Source: Streptomyces sp. NBC_01717 (lineage in GTDB: Bacteria > Actinomycetota > Actinomycetes > Streptomycetales > Streptomycetaceae). Taken from it: 64,000 nt of DNA. The translations under genes were made by a program, and so were the position numbers. The stretch covers positions 62,001 through 126,000 of the forward strand of contig NZ_CP109179.1 of NCBI RefSeq assembly GCF_036248255.1. Direction: 5' to 3'. Under the pieces are notes generated by a model. That model was not told the origin of the DNA. It ran no database searches and saw only the letters and a list, made by a program, of their open reading frames with translations. This document shows, in pieces, positions 52,962 through 63,211 of the stretch (positions within the stretch are counted from its first letter, which is position 1; each line of letters starts with the position of its first letter).

Positions 52962-53741
52962 ATGTCAGCACCCACCCTGTCAGCACCCGCCGCGCCGCTT
53001 CTGCCGACCGCGTGCACCATCGACCCTCCTCGGCACGCTCCCTCCCCATCGGCTCCCAGACGCCTGGGCCTGCTATCGCCCAAGCGCGACTGTGATGATC
53101 CGGTCTCGCCGCCGTACCGAACGGCTGCGGCCGCGACGCGCAGTACGCACCCCTCCGCAACGGATCCAACCACGTCGGACGAGGCCCAAGGGGAGGCTCT
53201 GCCACTCACCCCGCAGCGGCGGACAGCCCTCATCGAGCAGCTGTACACGGAAAACGCCCTCTACCTCACATCCCTGCTGCTCTCACGCGTCAACGGCGAC
53301 CGCCAGATCGCGGAGGACATCGTGCAGGAGACAATGCTGCGGGCCTGGTCCAACGCCGAGAAACTCTCCGCCGAACCCGAAGGCGCACGCCCATGGCTGA
53401 TCACCGTCGCCAAGAACCTCCTCATCGACCTCCACCGCCGCAGCCAGTGCCGCCCCCAAGAAATCCCCTACAACCCCTCCCGGCCCAGCCACATGCTCAC
53501 CAGCATAGACATCTCCGGACGCATCGTGAGCGAGCTGACCGTCCAGCAGATCCTGCACAAGCTCACACCACAACAGAGCGACATCATCCGACGCGTCTAC
53601 CTGATGGACCACTCCCTGGAGGAAGTCGCCACCGCACTCGACATACCCCAAGGCACCGTCAAATCACGCCTCTTCTACGCCCTACGGTCCCTGGGAAACA
53701 TCCTCGCCCGCGCAGAAGCCCACGCCGACCTCAACCGATGA
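52962..53741 (+). CDS. ECF-type RNA polymerase sigma factor
   Basis: 259 residues from ATG 52962. A long disordered N-terminus (about 85 residues, Ala/Pro/Ser-rich) precedes sigma region 2 (LYLTSLLLSRVNGDRQIAED, IVQETMLRAWSNAEKL, RPWLITVAKNLLIDLHRR) and region 4 (LTPQQSDIIRRVYLMDHSLE, EVATALDIPQGTVKSRLFYA). It resembles the SigL-type ECF factors of actinobacteria. No zinc-binding anti-sigma factor follows. The small membrane gene at 54178 is the nearest candidate partner, but nothing in its sequence shows it. Confidence 0.85.
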   Translation: MSAPTLSAPAAPLLPTACTIDPPRHAPSPSAPRRLGLLSPKRDCDDPVSPPYRTAAAATRSTHPSATDPTTSDEAQGEALPLTPQRRTALIEQLYTENALYLTSLLLSRVNGDRQIAEDIVQETMLRAWSNAEKLSAEPEGARPWLITVAKNLLIDLHRRSQCRPQEIPYNPSRPSHMLTSIDISGRIVSELTVQQILHKLTPQQSDIIRRVYLMDHSLEEVATALDIPQGTVKSRLFYALRSLGNILARAEAHADLNR

Positions 53742-53762
53742 CCAGGAACCTCACGATCCAAC

Positions 53763-53960
53763 GTGAACCCGCTCCCTCTGCTCGTCGGCTCGGTCAAACG
53801 CCACGGGGTCGAGCCGGTCGATGCGGTTCCCGAGCTGGAGGCGCCGCTGCTGGAGTTCGGTGCGCGGACCAGCATGATTCCTCGGGACACGGTGCACCAC
53901 TACATAGGCTGGAACCCGACCGGTTCTCGAGAGCGGATGTACACACGGGTGACCGGATGG
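53763..53960 (+). pseudogene. remnant resembling the C-terminal part of PrnB-like (DUF1864) proteins
   Basis: About 60 codons: SVKRHGVEPVDAVPELEAPL, LEFGARTSMIPRDTVHHYIG, WNPTGSRERMYT. The stretch RTSMIPRDTV-HY--WNP-G-R is what I recall from PrnB-like enzymes; it then loses coherence. A tentative identification of a relic. Confidence 0.35.
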
Positions 53961-54177
53961 AGCGAATGCTCAAGTTCCGTAGCAATGACCCCGCAGGCCA
54001 CGCACCGCACAGAACTCGTCGGCCCGGCCAGCCCAGCCAGAAACATAGTGTCGCGACATTCCCACCCTCAGCGCTTCCTACATCTTCACCGCAAGCGCAT
54101 CGAAAAACCACGACCCAAAACCGCAAACCGCACGTGTCCGTTTACAGAGAGTCTTTTCGTACGTACTGAGGGGTGCC

Positions 54178-54336
54178 ATGGTGATCGACGAGCAACACGG
54201 AAGCGCTACGCCAATCCGGTTCTGGCGCCGACGGCTCGAGTCAATGTGGCACCACCGGGCAGCGGTCCTGCTGGTGTGTCTGCTGCCCTTACCCGCCGCG
54301 GCCGCCATCCTCGGGTGGCCACCGTTCGACCGGTAA
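54178..54336 (+). CDS. very small membrane protein
   Basis: 52 residues from ATG 54178, five bases after GAGGGG, ending TAA at 54334-54336. MVIDEQHGSATPIRFWRRRL (polar, basic) then HHRAAVLLVCLLPLPAAAAI (one membrane helix) and LGWPPFDR. The good SD, the composition and the positive-inside topology support it as real. Lies between the ECF sigma factor and the LAL regulator. Confidence 0.5.
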   Translation: MVIDEQHGSATPIRFWRRRLESMWHHRAAVLLVCLLPLPAAAAILGWPPFDR

Positions 54337-54723
54337 AGACGTTGACCGCGAGAAGTTCGTCCGGTTCCCGGTTCAGAATGGCCAGGGCGCCGATGGCGGC
54401 TCCCAGCTCGCCCATGGCAGCTGTGGCGCGGACGCCGTCGCCGGTGCTGGCAACCTCACATACTCGGACGCGCCTGGGTGCTCATGCATCGCCGCATGAC
54501 GGCAGGACTTCGCCAACGCAGTGGTGCCGAAGCGGCACATCGTCACCGTCGACGTGGGATCGGCGATTCTTGTGCAGAGCGTGGCAGGCTGCGACTGCGG
54601 CAGTACGCTTTGTGCCGAGCGGGAAATTGGCTGGTGAGGCGGGGTGGAGGCCACATGACGGCGAGTGCAGGACATACCACTCCTAAACCCCGGATATCTC
54701 CTCCGAGGCGAGGAGAATCGACG
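54337..54723. other. upstream region of the LAL regulator with a minus-strand relic
   Basis: On the minus strand (about 54206-54475) an open frame reads VCEVASTGDGVRATAAMGEL, GAAIGALAILNREPDELLAV. It has no start and a TGA upstream. It looks like part of a lost gene. Otherwise nothing is recognisable. Confidence 0.35.
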
Positions 54724-57600
54724 ATGGCGTTGGGTCTCCCGGATCGTCTTGTGGGACGCGAGGCCGAGCTGACGGTATTGCGAGATGCCATCGCACAGCT
54801 GCAGGCGGGCACCGGCGGGGTGGTTCTGGTCGAAGGTGAGCCCGGTATCGGCAAGTCGTCGCTGGTCGCCGCAGCGACCGCGGCCGGCCAGGACGCGGGC
54901 TGCACAGTGCTGTTCGGCGTCGCCGATCAGGCCACTCACCCTTTGCCGCTGCGCTTGCTGTACGACTGCCTCGGGATCACGCAGCACGCGACCGACCCAC
55001 GCAACGCGGAGTTCCTGCGCGTCGCGCGCGCCGAGTGGCCTGACGCCCTCCTGAGCAACGCCGTACACGCCGCAGTGCCCGACATGCTCGTCACCCTCAT
55101 CGAGGAGGACTGCACCAGCGCGCCGACCATGATGGTGCTCGACGATGTGCAGTGGGCCGACGACATGTCACTGGATGTGTGCCGGCGCCTGGCATCAACC
55201 GCCGCGCACCTACCGCTGTTGTTGGTCCTGTCCTGCCGACCGGTTCCCCGTGGATGGGGGATGCGACAACTGCGCGCCGCTCTACGCGGCCACACCACGG
55301 CAACGATCTCGCTGGGGCCACTTGGTCCGGACGCTATCTATGATCTGCTGGCCGATGTCGTCGGCGCTCCCCCGGGCCCTGCGTTGGTCGATCTTGCCGC
55401 TCAGACCAGCGGCAATCCCCTGTACGCGCGGGAGCTGGTCGAGTCCCTGGTACGTGAAGGGGGGGTGACGGTCGGCGAGCACGCCGAGCTGCGGGAGACC
55501 TCGTTGAGCACAGTCCGGCGGTCGTTGGCTGCGGCGCTGGACAGCCGGTTGAGCTTCGTCGGCGCCGAGGCGCTGGACATGCTGCGGGTGGCCGCGCTGC
55601 TCGGCCGGGAGTTCGCGGTGACGGAGGTGGCAGCCCTCCTGGGCCGGTCCACCATCGGCATCGCTAATTATCTGCAAGAGGCTGCCGCAGCCGGGATCCT
55701 CGTCGACGCCGGTCAGCAGATGGCATTCCGGCATCCACTGATCCGCCAGGCACTTTACGACGGCATGCCGACGGCATTGCGCGTCGCGCTGCACCAGGAC
55801 GCGGCCCGGGCGCTCCACGACATCGGCAGTGTCGAGCCTCAACGTGTGGCGCAGCAACTGCTGGAGTCGGGCCGCGTCGGCAACCGCTGGGCGCGGCGCT
55901 GGCTCGCCGACAGCGCACCGGTGCTGGCGGTCAGGGCGCCCCACATCGCTACTGAGCTGCTGCATCGGGAACTGGAGCATGGGGTCGCAGACGACAGTGA
56001 CCGTGCCGTGTTCAGCGTGGCCCTTGCCCAGATTCTGATCGGCACTGGTGATCACGAGAAAGCCGCGATCCGCGCCCGGCAGGCCCTGGCGGTGTCGAAG
56101 GATCCGGCCGACCGGGGACGGATGTACTGGGTGTTGGCCCGGGCACTGTTCAGTGGCGGTGACAACCACGCAGCCGTCGCAGCCCTGGGGCAGGCGTTGA
56201 AGCAAACCGACGTGCCAGACGCCTGGCGAGCTCGGTTGCTCGGCTCACTGGCGATGTTCCAACGAGCGGGCACGGGCGCGCTCGACGCCGCCGGCTCCAC
56301 CGCGCGCCGCGCCCTGGAGATCGGCGAGAAAGCTGGGGACACTGTCGCCGTCGCATACGCGCTCACCAATCTGTGGGCCAACCATTCTGTGCAGCGGCGG
56401 CACCTGTCGGCGCTGGAATGCGTGGACCAGGCGCTACAGACGCTGAGCAACAACGACAACCACGCGGACCTGCGGGCTTATGCGTTGCACGCCAGGATCT
56501 TCACCCTGCAGAACTTGAGCCGTTGGTCAGACGCCGAGAAAGCCCTGCGGGAGGCGCGGCAGTTCCTGTTCAACTCCGACCGTGGCGAGGACACCATGTC
56601 AAGCGTCACCGCCGCGGTCCTCATGTACTGGCTGGGCCAATGGGACGACGCGCTGGCGGAGCTTGACTCCGTCGACCACAGCATCTCCGCGATGACCTAC
56701 CGGGGCTTGCGCGAGAGCGGCCCCGTGTGGCTGTGGCACGGAGTAGCCGCCCTCGTCGCTGTCCGCCGGGACGATCGCGCCACGGCCGATGCACACCTGA
56801 GGGCCGGGCTGCGTCAGCCACCGGTCACGATCGCCGATCGCGAGAACACTGACTTCATGCTGTTCGCGCAAGCGCTCGCCGCCGAGCAGGACGGTGACCA
56901 GCACCGTGCTCTATCGCACCTGGGTGGTCTCCTCGCCCGGCAGCCCAGCGAGATGACGCTGATCCATCAATGGCTGCCGGGGGTGCTCCGCCTGGCATTG
57001 GCCGTGGATGACCGCTCTGCCGCCGTGGCCGCGCTGGAAGCCTGCCGAGCCGAGGCCGCCGCGGAACAGGTGCCCGCCCGGGCCGCGGCGGCTGCCGACT
57101 GGTGCACAGGACTGTATGAGCGCGATACGGCGCCGTTGCGGTCGGCGATAGAGCACTACCGAGCCGTCGGCGTACGGGTGGAGCAGGCGGGTGCGTTGGA
57201 GGACCTGGCCGTCGTTCTCGCTGAGCAAGGGAACACGGCCGAGTCCAAGCATGTGATCGGCGAGGCGATCGACCTCTACAGCCGGTTCGGCGCGGCCTGG
57301 GACATCCGCCGTGCCGAGGGGCGGCTGCGCCAGTACGGGATCCGTTGCGGCGTGCGCGGCTCCCGGCCCAAGCGGCCCACGCACGGCTGGGACGCCCTGA
57401 CCCCGGCCGAGAACAAGGTCGCCCTTCTGGTCGCAACCGGCTGTTCCACGTCCGACATCGCACAGAGCATGTACCTCACCCGGCGCACGGTGCAGACGCA
57501 CATCTCCCATATCCTGGCCAAACTTGGGATGAGCAGCCGCGTGGAAATCGCCCGGGAAGCCTTCAACCGCAACCCCACAGTTATTTCCACCGATCAGTAA
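54724..57600 (+). CDS. LAL-type (large ATP-binding LuxR) transcriptional regulator
   Basis: 958 residues from ATG 54724 (GAGGAG upstream). N-terminal AAA/STAND module with Walker A GEPGIGKS (38-45), Walker B TMMVLDDVQWAD and LLLVLSCRP. TPR-like helical repeats fill the middle (AAVAALGQALKQTDVPDAWR). A C-terminal LuxR HTH follows (about 893-955: LTPAENKVALLVATGCSTSD, IAQSMYLTRRTVQTHISHIL, AKLGMSSRVEIARE). LAL proteins are often pathway-specific activators of sugar or secondary-metabolite genes. The GH1/ABC sugar genes downstream are a possible but unproven target. Longer starts at 54655 and 54478 are less well supported. Confidence 0.85.
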   Translation: MALGLPDRLVGREAELTVLRDAIAQLQAGTGGVVLVEGEPGIGKSSLVAAATAAGQDAGCTVLFGVADQATHPLPLRLLYDCLGITQHATDPRNAEFLRVARAEWPDALLSNAVHAAVPDMLVTLIEEDCTSAPTMMVLDDVQWADDMSLDVCRRLASTAAHLPLLLVLSCRPVPRGWGMRQLRAALRGHTTATISLGPLGPDAIYDLLADVVGAPPGPALVDLAAQTSGNPLYARELVESLVREGGVTVGEHAELRETSLSTVRRSLAAALDSRLSFVGAEALDMLRVAALLGREFAVTEVAALLGRSTIGIANYLQEAAAAGILVDAGQQMAFRHPLIRQALYDGMPTALRVALHQDAARALHDIGSVEPQRVAQQLLESGRVGNRWARRWLADSAPVLAVRAPHIATELLHRELEHGVADDSDRAVFSVALAQILIGTGDHEKAAIRARQALAVSKDPADRGRMYWVLARALFSGGDNHAAVAALGQALKQTDVPDAWRARLLGSLAMFQRAGTGALDAAGSTARRALEIGEKAGDTVAVAYALTNLWANHSVQRRHLSALECVDQALQTLSNNDNHADLRAYALHARIFTLQNLSRWSDAEKALREARQFLFNSDRGEDTMSSVTAAVLMYWLGQWDDALAELDSVDHSISAMTYRGLRESGPVWLWHGVAALVAVRRDDRATADAHLRAGLRQPPVTIADRENTDFMLFAQALAAEQDGDQHRALSHLGGLLARQPSEMTLIHQWLPGVLRLALAVDDRSAAVAALEACRAEAAAEQVPARAAAAADWCTGLYERDTAPLRSAIEHYRAVGVRVEQAGALEDLAVVLAEQGNTAESKHVIGEAIDLYSRFGAAWDIRRAEGRLRQYGIRCGVRGSRPKRPTHGWDALTPAENKVALLVATGCSTSDIAQSMYLTRRTVQTHISHILAKLGMSSRVEIAREAFNRNPTVISTDQ

Positions 57601-57755
57601 TACCGGACCGCTGCCTGGAGACACCCAGCAGGCGCCGGCATCAGTGAGAGGCTGGCTCTCTGGGGTCTATTGCGCTGTACGCGTGATTCGCTTCTTGGTC
57701 CGACAGTGTCTCGCTCGGTCAGGACCGGGTTGATCTCCTGGGTGAGGCGGGCTCC

Positions 57756-57911
57756 TGGTGCGACGTTCGGCAAGCGCCGCCCTGGCCGCGGCCTCCGCGT
57801 CCAGGAGGTCGGACTTGCCCTGCCAGTGGCGGGTCTTGAGGTCCGGGCGGCCGATCCCGGCCAAGGTCGCGTCTTGTTCGTGCGGATAGCGGGCCAGGCC
57901 GAGGCCGTAGC
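57756..57911 (-). pseudogene. IS110-family transposase fragment
   Basis: RYGLGLARYPHEQDATLAGI, GRPDLKTRHWQGKSDLLDAE and AAARAALAERRT match the DEDD N-terminal region of IS110-type transposases (GKSD--DA--AA). Both ends missing. 57601-57755 and 57912-58195 show nothing else. Confidence 0.8.
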
Positions 57912-58195
57912 GCCGGTGACCTCGACCTGGTGCTGTGCCCTCGTGGGTTGCGCCGTCCTCTCAGGCGTCCCAGCCCTGCCGGGCCGGATAGCGGCACCTG
58001 TGCAGGCAGCGTCATGAGCGGCATGTCCGAGTGGGTCCCGCCGCCCACCTGGGACGGACCGCATACGGGTTATGCGTCGCCGGCCGGCGGCGAAGCGGAG
58101 GACCAGTGCGCCCAAAACCGTTCGGGGCGCGCCGGGGGCCAGGTCTCACTCTGCTCACTGCTCAGGATCGGTTCGGTGCTGACCGTTAGTCGGGT

Positions 58196-59608
58196 CTATA
58201 TGCAGTCGTCGACCGGGGGCAGGGATCCGTTCCGCGCCGCTCGCCCGTACCAAATGGCACTCGACTTGGGGGTGCGGGCCAAGGTTGCGTAGTCGACGTA
58301 AACGGAGCCGAACCGCTTCTCGTAGCCGTACGACCACTCGAAGTTGTCCAGCAGGGACCACAGGTAGTAACCACGCACGTCCGCCCCGTCCCGGATAGCG
58401 CGGCGAACGGCAGCCAGGTGCCCATTTAGATAGGCGATCCGCTCCGCGTCGTGTACCCGGCCGTCCGGCTCGGGCTTGTCGTCGTACGCGGCGCCATTCT
58501 CGGTGACGTATAGGGGCAGTCCCGGCACCTCTCCGCTGTAGCGCAGCAGCAGGTCGTACAGACCGGAGGGGTCGACGGTCCAGCCCATCGCGGTGCGCTC
58601 GCCCGGCGGCTGGTGGAAAGAGATGTCGTCCACGCCCGGCCAAGGGGAGTGCGCGCTCGTGCCGAGCCCCTCCATGCAGGACGCAGAGGCGGGGTCGGCG
58701 GCCGCGGACACCAGTGCGGGCGTGTAGTAGTTCAGGCCCAGCCAGTCCAGCCGCTGGTGGCTGACCGCTAGGTCTTGGTCGCGTACGAACGACCAGTCCG
58801 TAACCTGGGCAGTGTCCGCGAACAAGTGCTCGGGGTAGGCGCCGTGCAGCATCGGACCGTGGAAGATCCCGTTCGCCAGGTCGTCGATGCGCCGCCGGGC
58901 CACCTGGTCCTCTGGCGAGTCCGTGACCGACCGAACGCTCACCGAGTTCAGGCTCACCGCGATGCTGTTACTGGACGGCAAGACGCCGCGTAGGGCTGAT
59001 GTGGCCAGGCCATGGGCGAGGTTGAAATGGTGGGCGGCGCGCAGGGCCGCCACCGGGTCGGTGCGGCCCGGCGCGTGTACGCCCGAGCCGTAGCCGAGGA
59101 ATGCCCCGCACCACGGCTCGTTGATCGTGATCCACTGCTCGACCCGGTCGCCCAGGGCCTCACCGACCAGCGCAGCGTACTCGGCGAACCGGTACGCCGT
59201 GTCGCGCTCCGGCCAGCCGCCCGCGTCCTCCAGATCCTGCGGCAGGTCCCAGTGGTAGAGGGTGAGGGCAGGCTTGATGCCATAACCGAGCAGTTCGTCG
59301 ACGAGCCGACGGTAGAAGTCCAGACCGCGCGGGGCTGCTTGGCCGCTCCCGGTCGGCTGCACCCTCGGCCAAGACACTGAGAAGCGGTACGAGTTCAGTC
59401 CGAGCTCGGCCATGAGCGCAACGTCGTCGCGGTAGCGATGGTAATGGTCGATGGCGACGTCGCCGTTCTCGTCGCCGGCGATCTTCCCTGGCGTGTGACT
59501 GAAGGTATCCCAGATGGAGGGGCCGCGGCCGTCCTCGCGTGCCGCTCCTTCGATCTGGTATGCGGACGTGGCGACGCCCCACCGGAAACCGGGCGGGAAG
59601 GTGGACAT
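58196..59608 (-). CDS. GH1 beta-glucosidase
   Basis: 470 residues from ATG 59608 (GTG 59677 is possible). Family GH1 landmarks: [19 protein letters not shown] at the N-terminus, the acid/base Glu in [23 protein letters not shown], the nucleophile in [14 protein letters not shown], and [18 protein letters not shown] at the C-terminus. No signal peptide, so it should cleave imported cellobiose or other beta-glucosides in the cytoplasm. It is transcribed divergently from the sugar ABC operon at 60858, across 1.25 kb that contains no intact gene. This arrangement differs from cebEFG-bglC, where the enzyme follows the transporter. Confidence 0.9.
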   Translation of the reverse strand: MSTFPPGFRWGVATSAYQIEGAAREDGRGPSIWDTFSHTPGKIAGDENGDVAIDHYHRYRDDVALMAELGLNSYRFSVSWPRVQPTGSGQAAPRGLDFYRRLVDELLGYGIKPALTLYHWDLPQDLEDAGGWPERDTAYRFAEYAALVGEALGDRVEQWITINEPWCGAFLGYGSGVHAPGRTDPVAALRAAHHFNLAHGLATSALRGVLPSSNSIAVSLNSVSVRSVTDSPEDQVARRRIDDLANGIFHGPMLHGAYPEHLFADTAQVTDWSFVRDQDLAVSHQRLDWLGLNYYTPALVSAAADPASASCMEGLGTSAHSPWPGVDDISFHQPPGERTAMGWTVDPSGLYDLLLRYSGEVPGLPLYVTENGAAYDDKPEPDGRVHDAERIAYLNGHLAAVRRAIRDGADVRGYYLWSLLDNFEWSYGYEKRFGSVYVDYATLARTPKSSAIWYGRAARNGSLPPVDDCI

Positions 59609-60857
59609 GGAGAGGAATCCCAACGTAGGAAGCTGGTTTGAGCCTGAAATGTCATTGTCATCGGGTGTGGCCCACACGTGTGAGCATCCACCGCTTCTTT
59701 CAGGAGCCCGGCCAAGTGGGCCGAACCTGTCTCGAGGTTTCTGGCCACTGCCGGTGTGGCATTAAGCCACCCGTGCGTCGAGCACTCCCTGTAGTGCCGC
59801 ACCGACGGTCACACCAGCCCCGGGAGACGTCACCGTGACCGCGCGCACCCACTGCCTCGACGAGAGAGCCGTGGCGCGGCCGGCTAGCCACTCCACATCG
59901 TGGGTCACCAATGCCCCTGGCATGCCGGGCTCGGCTCGGCTCACCTCGAGCGAGGGATTGTCTCGGCATGCGAACAGCCATGGCAGGGCGAGGCATCACG
60001 CACAGCACGGTCCTTGATCGACGCATGTGCACGGCATCTACCGTTCTGCGCGAGGAGCCATCTCGCACATCACGCGCGCGGGGGCAGGCCAACGGCACCT
60101 CGGCCGTGTCACTGCGCAGGCGTGCCGCAAGGTGTCGTCCGCAGATGCAGGTGCGCTGCGCGTTCGGGTTGGCGCTCGTGCATCCTGGCTTCTCCAGTGT
60201 GTCCACGTAAGCGAACGCCCCCAAGGGGGCACTCCTCGGATCGATCAACACGACGAACCGCCTGTACCAGGGCACGGGCATCCTCATCCTCGTCCAGTAC
60301 AGCGGGCTGGGACCTCGTCTCGGTGTCGTCCTCGTACGTGAGCCCTCATCATGCTCTTTCTGCGTTTTGGTCGGGAGGTTCGCATAGGTGCCGGTGCCAG
60401 CCCGGGCTCCTGGTGGCGCGACAGGTCGGCTATCTGTGCCACCGCTGCCTCCGTGAGCTCGACCGCACACTTCAGTCTGTCCGCCATTTCCTGCACTATG
60501 CAAAGCCCCCGAACATCCAAGACCCCGGATCGGGCACCCGTGACTACGAGTTCCGCCCGACAAGGTTCACGCAGCCCCGGGAATGACTTGATTCGGTCGG
60601 TGCACGCCGCGAAAGGTCAGTTGCAGTGCCCCGCCTGGCAGAACCCATGCCCCCAGCAACGTGAGCAGGAATCGTCAAGCGGCCCGTGGCCCCTCCCCGT
60701 CCTGAAGGACTCTGCTGGGAAATCCGCAAACCGGTGATGAGGGGCTGTCCGAGCTGCCACGATCGTGTCGTTCGTCGATCGAGTGGCTGGATGTCGCTGG
60801 AGTCGCGGGCCGATCACGGGGAGCCGGAGCTGACCGTTAGTTGCACAGGAGGACGAA
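59609..60857. other. divergent intergenic region of the sugar locus
   Basis: No intact gene seen in 1.25 kb. A minus-strand relic at 59762-59944 reads GALVTHDVEWLAGRATALSS, VTVGAALQGVLDARVA-stop, without family match. No CebR-type box (TGGGAGCGCTCCCA) is present. A 13-base sequence GCTGACCGTTAGT (60829-60841) just upstream of the binding-protein gene also occurs at 58178-58190, just past the end of the GH1 gene. Confidence 0.45.
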
Positions 60858-62189
60858 ATGCGAATGAAGTCCCACACCTCTCACCGGGCGGTTGCTCTCA
60901 CGGCCGTCGTCGCTCTGGGCGCCGTCCTGCTGGCGGGCTGCGCCGACGACAGTGACACACCGGGGTCCAGGAGTTCGGGCGGCACGAACGGCAAGGGGAA
61001 GATCACAGTCACCATCGGGGTCTTCGGTGTCTTCGGCTACAAGCAGGCCGGGCTGTACGACGAGTACGAGAGACTCAACCCCGGCGTCACCATCAAGGAG
61101 ACCTCGATCGAGCGGCTCGACCAGTACTACCCGCAGTTGCTTACCCATCTCGGAACTGGCAGCGGCATGCAGGACATCCAGGCCCTCGAGGTCGGCAACA
61201 TCTCCGAGATCGTGAACCGGCACTCCGACCAATTCGTCGACCTCGGCAAGGCTCAGGGCGTCGACAAGAACAGCTTTGTTCCGTGGAAGTGGGCGCAGGC
61301 CACGACAGCGAGCGGAAGAACGGTCGGCCTCGGCACCGACATCGGGCCGATAGCGATCTGTTACCGCAAGGACTTGTTCAAAAAGGCCGGGCTGCCCACC
61401 GACCCGGAGAAGGTCGGGAAGTTGTGGACGGGCGACTGGCAGAAATACGTCAACGCCGGTAAGGCCTACATGGCCAACGCCCCTCAGGGCACAACCTTCG
61501 TGGACGCCGCAGGAGGGGTCTACAACGCCGTCATCTCGGGCAGCGTAGAACGCTACTACGACAAGGATGGCAAGCTCATCTACAAGGACAGCCCGGCCGT
61601 CAAAGAGGCCTGGAACCTGGCCATGGACGTCATCGAAGGGAAGATGACAGCTAAGCTCAAGCAGTTCGACCAGACTTGGGATCAGGCATACGCCAACGGC
61701 CGCTTCGCCACCGTCTCCTGCCCACCCTGGATGCTTGGCTACATTAAGGAGAAGGCCGGGACGAAGGCCGAGGACCAGTGGGGCATCGCCTCGGCCCCCA
61801 AGCCCGCCAACTGGGGCGGCTCCTTCCTCAGCGTCCCCGAGGCAGTCAAGAACAAGGACGAGGCAATCAAGCTCGCCACCTGGCTGACCGCACCCGAGCA
61901 GCAGGCCAAGCTTTTCCAGAAGCAAGGCAGCTTCCCAAGCTCGCAGGCGGCCTACGAGCTACCCGAAGTCGCCAGTGCTAAGCATGATTTCTTCGACGAT
62001 GCCCCCATCGGCGAGATCTTCACCGACGCCGCCAAAGACATCCCGACGCTGGTGATCGGCGAGAAGGACCAGATCATCCAGAACACCATCACCGACGTCG
62101 GCATCCTCCAGGTCGAGCAGCAGGGCAAGACGCCCGACCAGGGCTGGGCCGCGGCAGTGAAAGACATCGACAACGCCCTGGACCAGTGA
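60858..62189 (+). CDS. sugar ABC transporter substrate-binding lipoprotein (CUT1, CebE-like)
   Basis: 443 residues from ATG 60858, five bases after AGGAGG. Lipoprotein signal peptide with lipobox LLAGC (Cys about 28). Mature protein has the family-1 solute-binding fold: VTIGVFGVFGYKQAGLYDEY, GSGMQDIQALEVGNISEIVN, WMLGYIKEKAG, GGSFLSVPEAVKNKDEAIKL, TAPEQQAKLFQKQGSFPSS. It resembles CebE, the cellobiose binder of Streptomyces. First gene of a three-gene operon; the next start overlaps its stop (GTGA). No ATPase gene follows in the window; in Streptomyces the shared MsiK ATPase usually serves such systems. Confidence 0.9.
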   Translation: MRMKSHTSHRAVALTAVVALGAVLLAGCADDSDTPGSRSSGGTNGKGKITVTIGVFGVFGYKQAGLYDEYERLNPGVTIKETSIERLDQYYPQLLTHLGTGSGMQDIQALEVGNISEIVNRHSDQFVDLGKAQGVDKNSFVPWKWAQATTASGRTVGLGTDIGPIAICYRKDLFKKAGLPTDPEKVGKLWTGDWQKYVNAGKAYMANAPQGTTFVDAAGGVYNAVISGSVERYYDKDGKLIYKDSPAVKEAWNLAMDVIEGKMTAKLKQFDQTWDQAYANGRFATVSCPPWMLGYIKEKAGTKAEDQWGIASAPKPANWGGSFLSVPEAVKNKDEAIKLATWLTAPEQQAKLFQKQGSFPSSQAAYELPEVASAKHDFFDDAPIGEIFTDAAKDIPTLVIGEKDQIIQNTITDVGILQVEQQGKTPDQGWAAAVKDIDNALDQ

Positions 62190-63211
62190 CGGCGACACCG
62201 ATGGCTGTCGAGTCCGGAATGGCTGTGCCCCCCGCCAAGCAGGGGGGCGCAGCCCACCGCGAGCGGCTCAAAGCAGAGCGCAAAGCCGAACGGCGCAACC
62301 GCCGCTACCGGCGAGGTCTGCGCTGGAGCCCGTACGCCTTCATCGCGCCCTTCTTCCTCTGCTTCACCGCCTTTGGCCTCTTCCCGCTGCTCTATACGGG
62401 ATGGACGTCGCTGCACCACGTCTCGCTGAACGACCCAACAGCGATGGAGTGGGACGGGCTGCACAACTACACGCGCCTGCTGGAGGACGAGTTCTTCTGG
62501 AACGCGCTGCGTAACACCTTCACCATCGGGGTGATCTCGACAGTCCCGCAGCTACTGATGGCGCTCGGGGTCGCACAACTGCTCAACTACCGCCTACGCG
62601 GTTCAACGTTCTTCCGGGTCGTGATGCTCACCCCATACGCCACCTCGGTGGCGGCCGCGACACTCGTCTTCGTGCTGCTCTTCGGACGCGACTATGGGAT
62701 GGTCAACTGGGCTCTCGGCCAGGTCGGGATCGACTCCATCGACTGGCAAAACGGCAAATGGAGTTCGCAGATCGCAGTTTCGTCAATCGTGATCTGGCGG
62801 TGGACCGGATACAACGCGTTGATCTATCTGGCCGCTATGCAGGCCGTGCCGAACGACCTGTACGAGTCGGCGGCCCTGGACGGGGCCTCCCGCTGGCAGC
62901 AGTTCATCCACGTGACGATCCCCTCCCTGCGGCCGACGATCCAATTCACCGTGGTCGTGTCCACAATCGGCGCGACCCAGTTGTTCGGCGAGCCGCTGTT
63001 GTTCGGCGGAGCTGGCGGCCAGAAGGGCGGCGCCTCGCACCAGTTCCAGACCCTCGGCCTCTACATGTACGAGCAGGGCTGGATCAACTTCCACCTCGGC
63101 CGAGCAGCGGCCATCGCCTGGACGATGTTTCTGATCCTACTGGTGATCTTTCCACTTTATCTCGCCGTGATATGGGCGCTGCGCAAGAACCCTGGGGAGA
63201 AAGCGACATGA
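62186..63211 (+). CDS. sugar ABC transporter permease (CebF-like)
   Basis: 341 residues from GTG 62186, overlapping the previous stop. About 40 polar residues, then six membrane helices (YAFIAPFFLCFTAFGLFPLL first, IAWTMFLILLVIFPLYLAVI last). EAA loop ESAALDGASRWQQFIHVTIP, the ATPase-contact signature of MalF-type permeases. Its stop overlaps the start of the second permease (ATGA). Confidence 0.92.
   Translation: MTATPMAVESGMAVPPAKQGGAAHRERLKAERKAERRNRRYRRGLRWSPYAFIAPFFLCFTAFGLFPLLYTGWTSLHHVSLNDPTAMEWDGLHNYTRLLEDEFFWNALRNTFTIGVISTVPQLLMALGVAQLLNYRLRGSTFFRVVMLTPYATSVAAATLVFVLLFGRDYGMVNWALGQVGIDSIDWQNGKWSSQIAVSSIVIWRWTGYNALIYLAAMQAVPNDLYESAALDGASRWQQFIHVTIPSLRPTIQFTVVVSTIGATQLFGEPLLFGGAGGQKGGASHQFQTLGLYMYEQGWINFHLGRAAAIAWTMFLILLVIFPLYLAVIWALRKNPGEKAT

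Noticed and set aside
59762..59944. Small minus-strand frame with THDVEWLAGRA
   Set aside because: Brief resemblance to the LVTHD segment of ABC ATPases, but no Walker or signature motifs; recorded only as a relic in the intergenic note.
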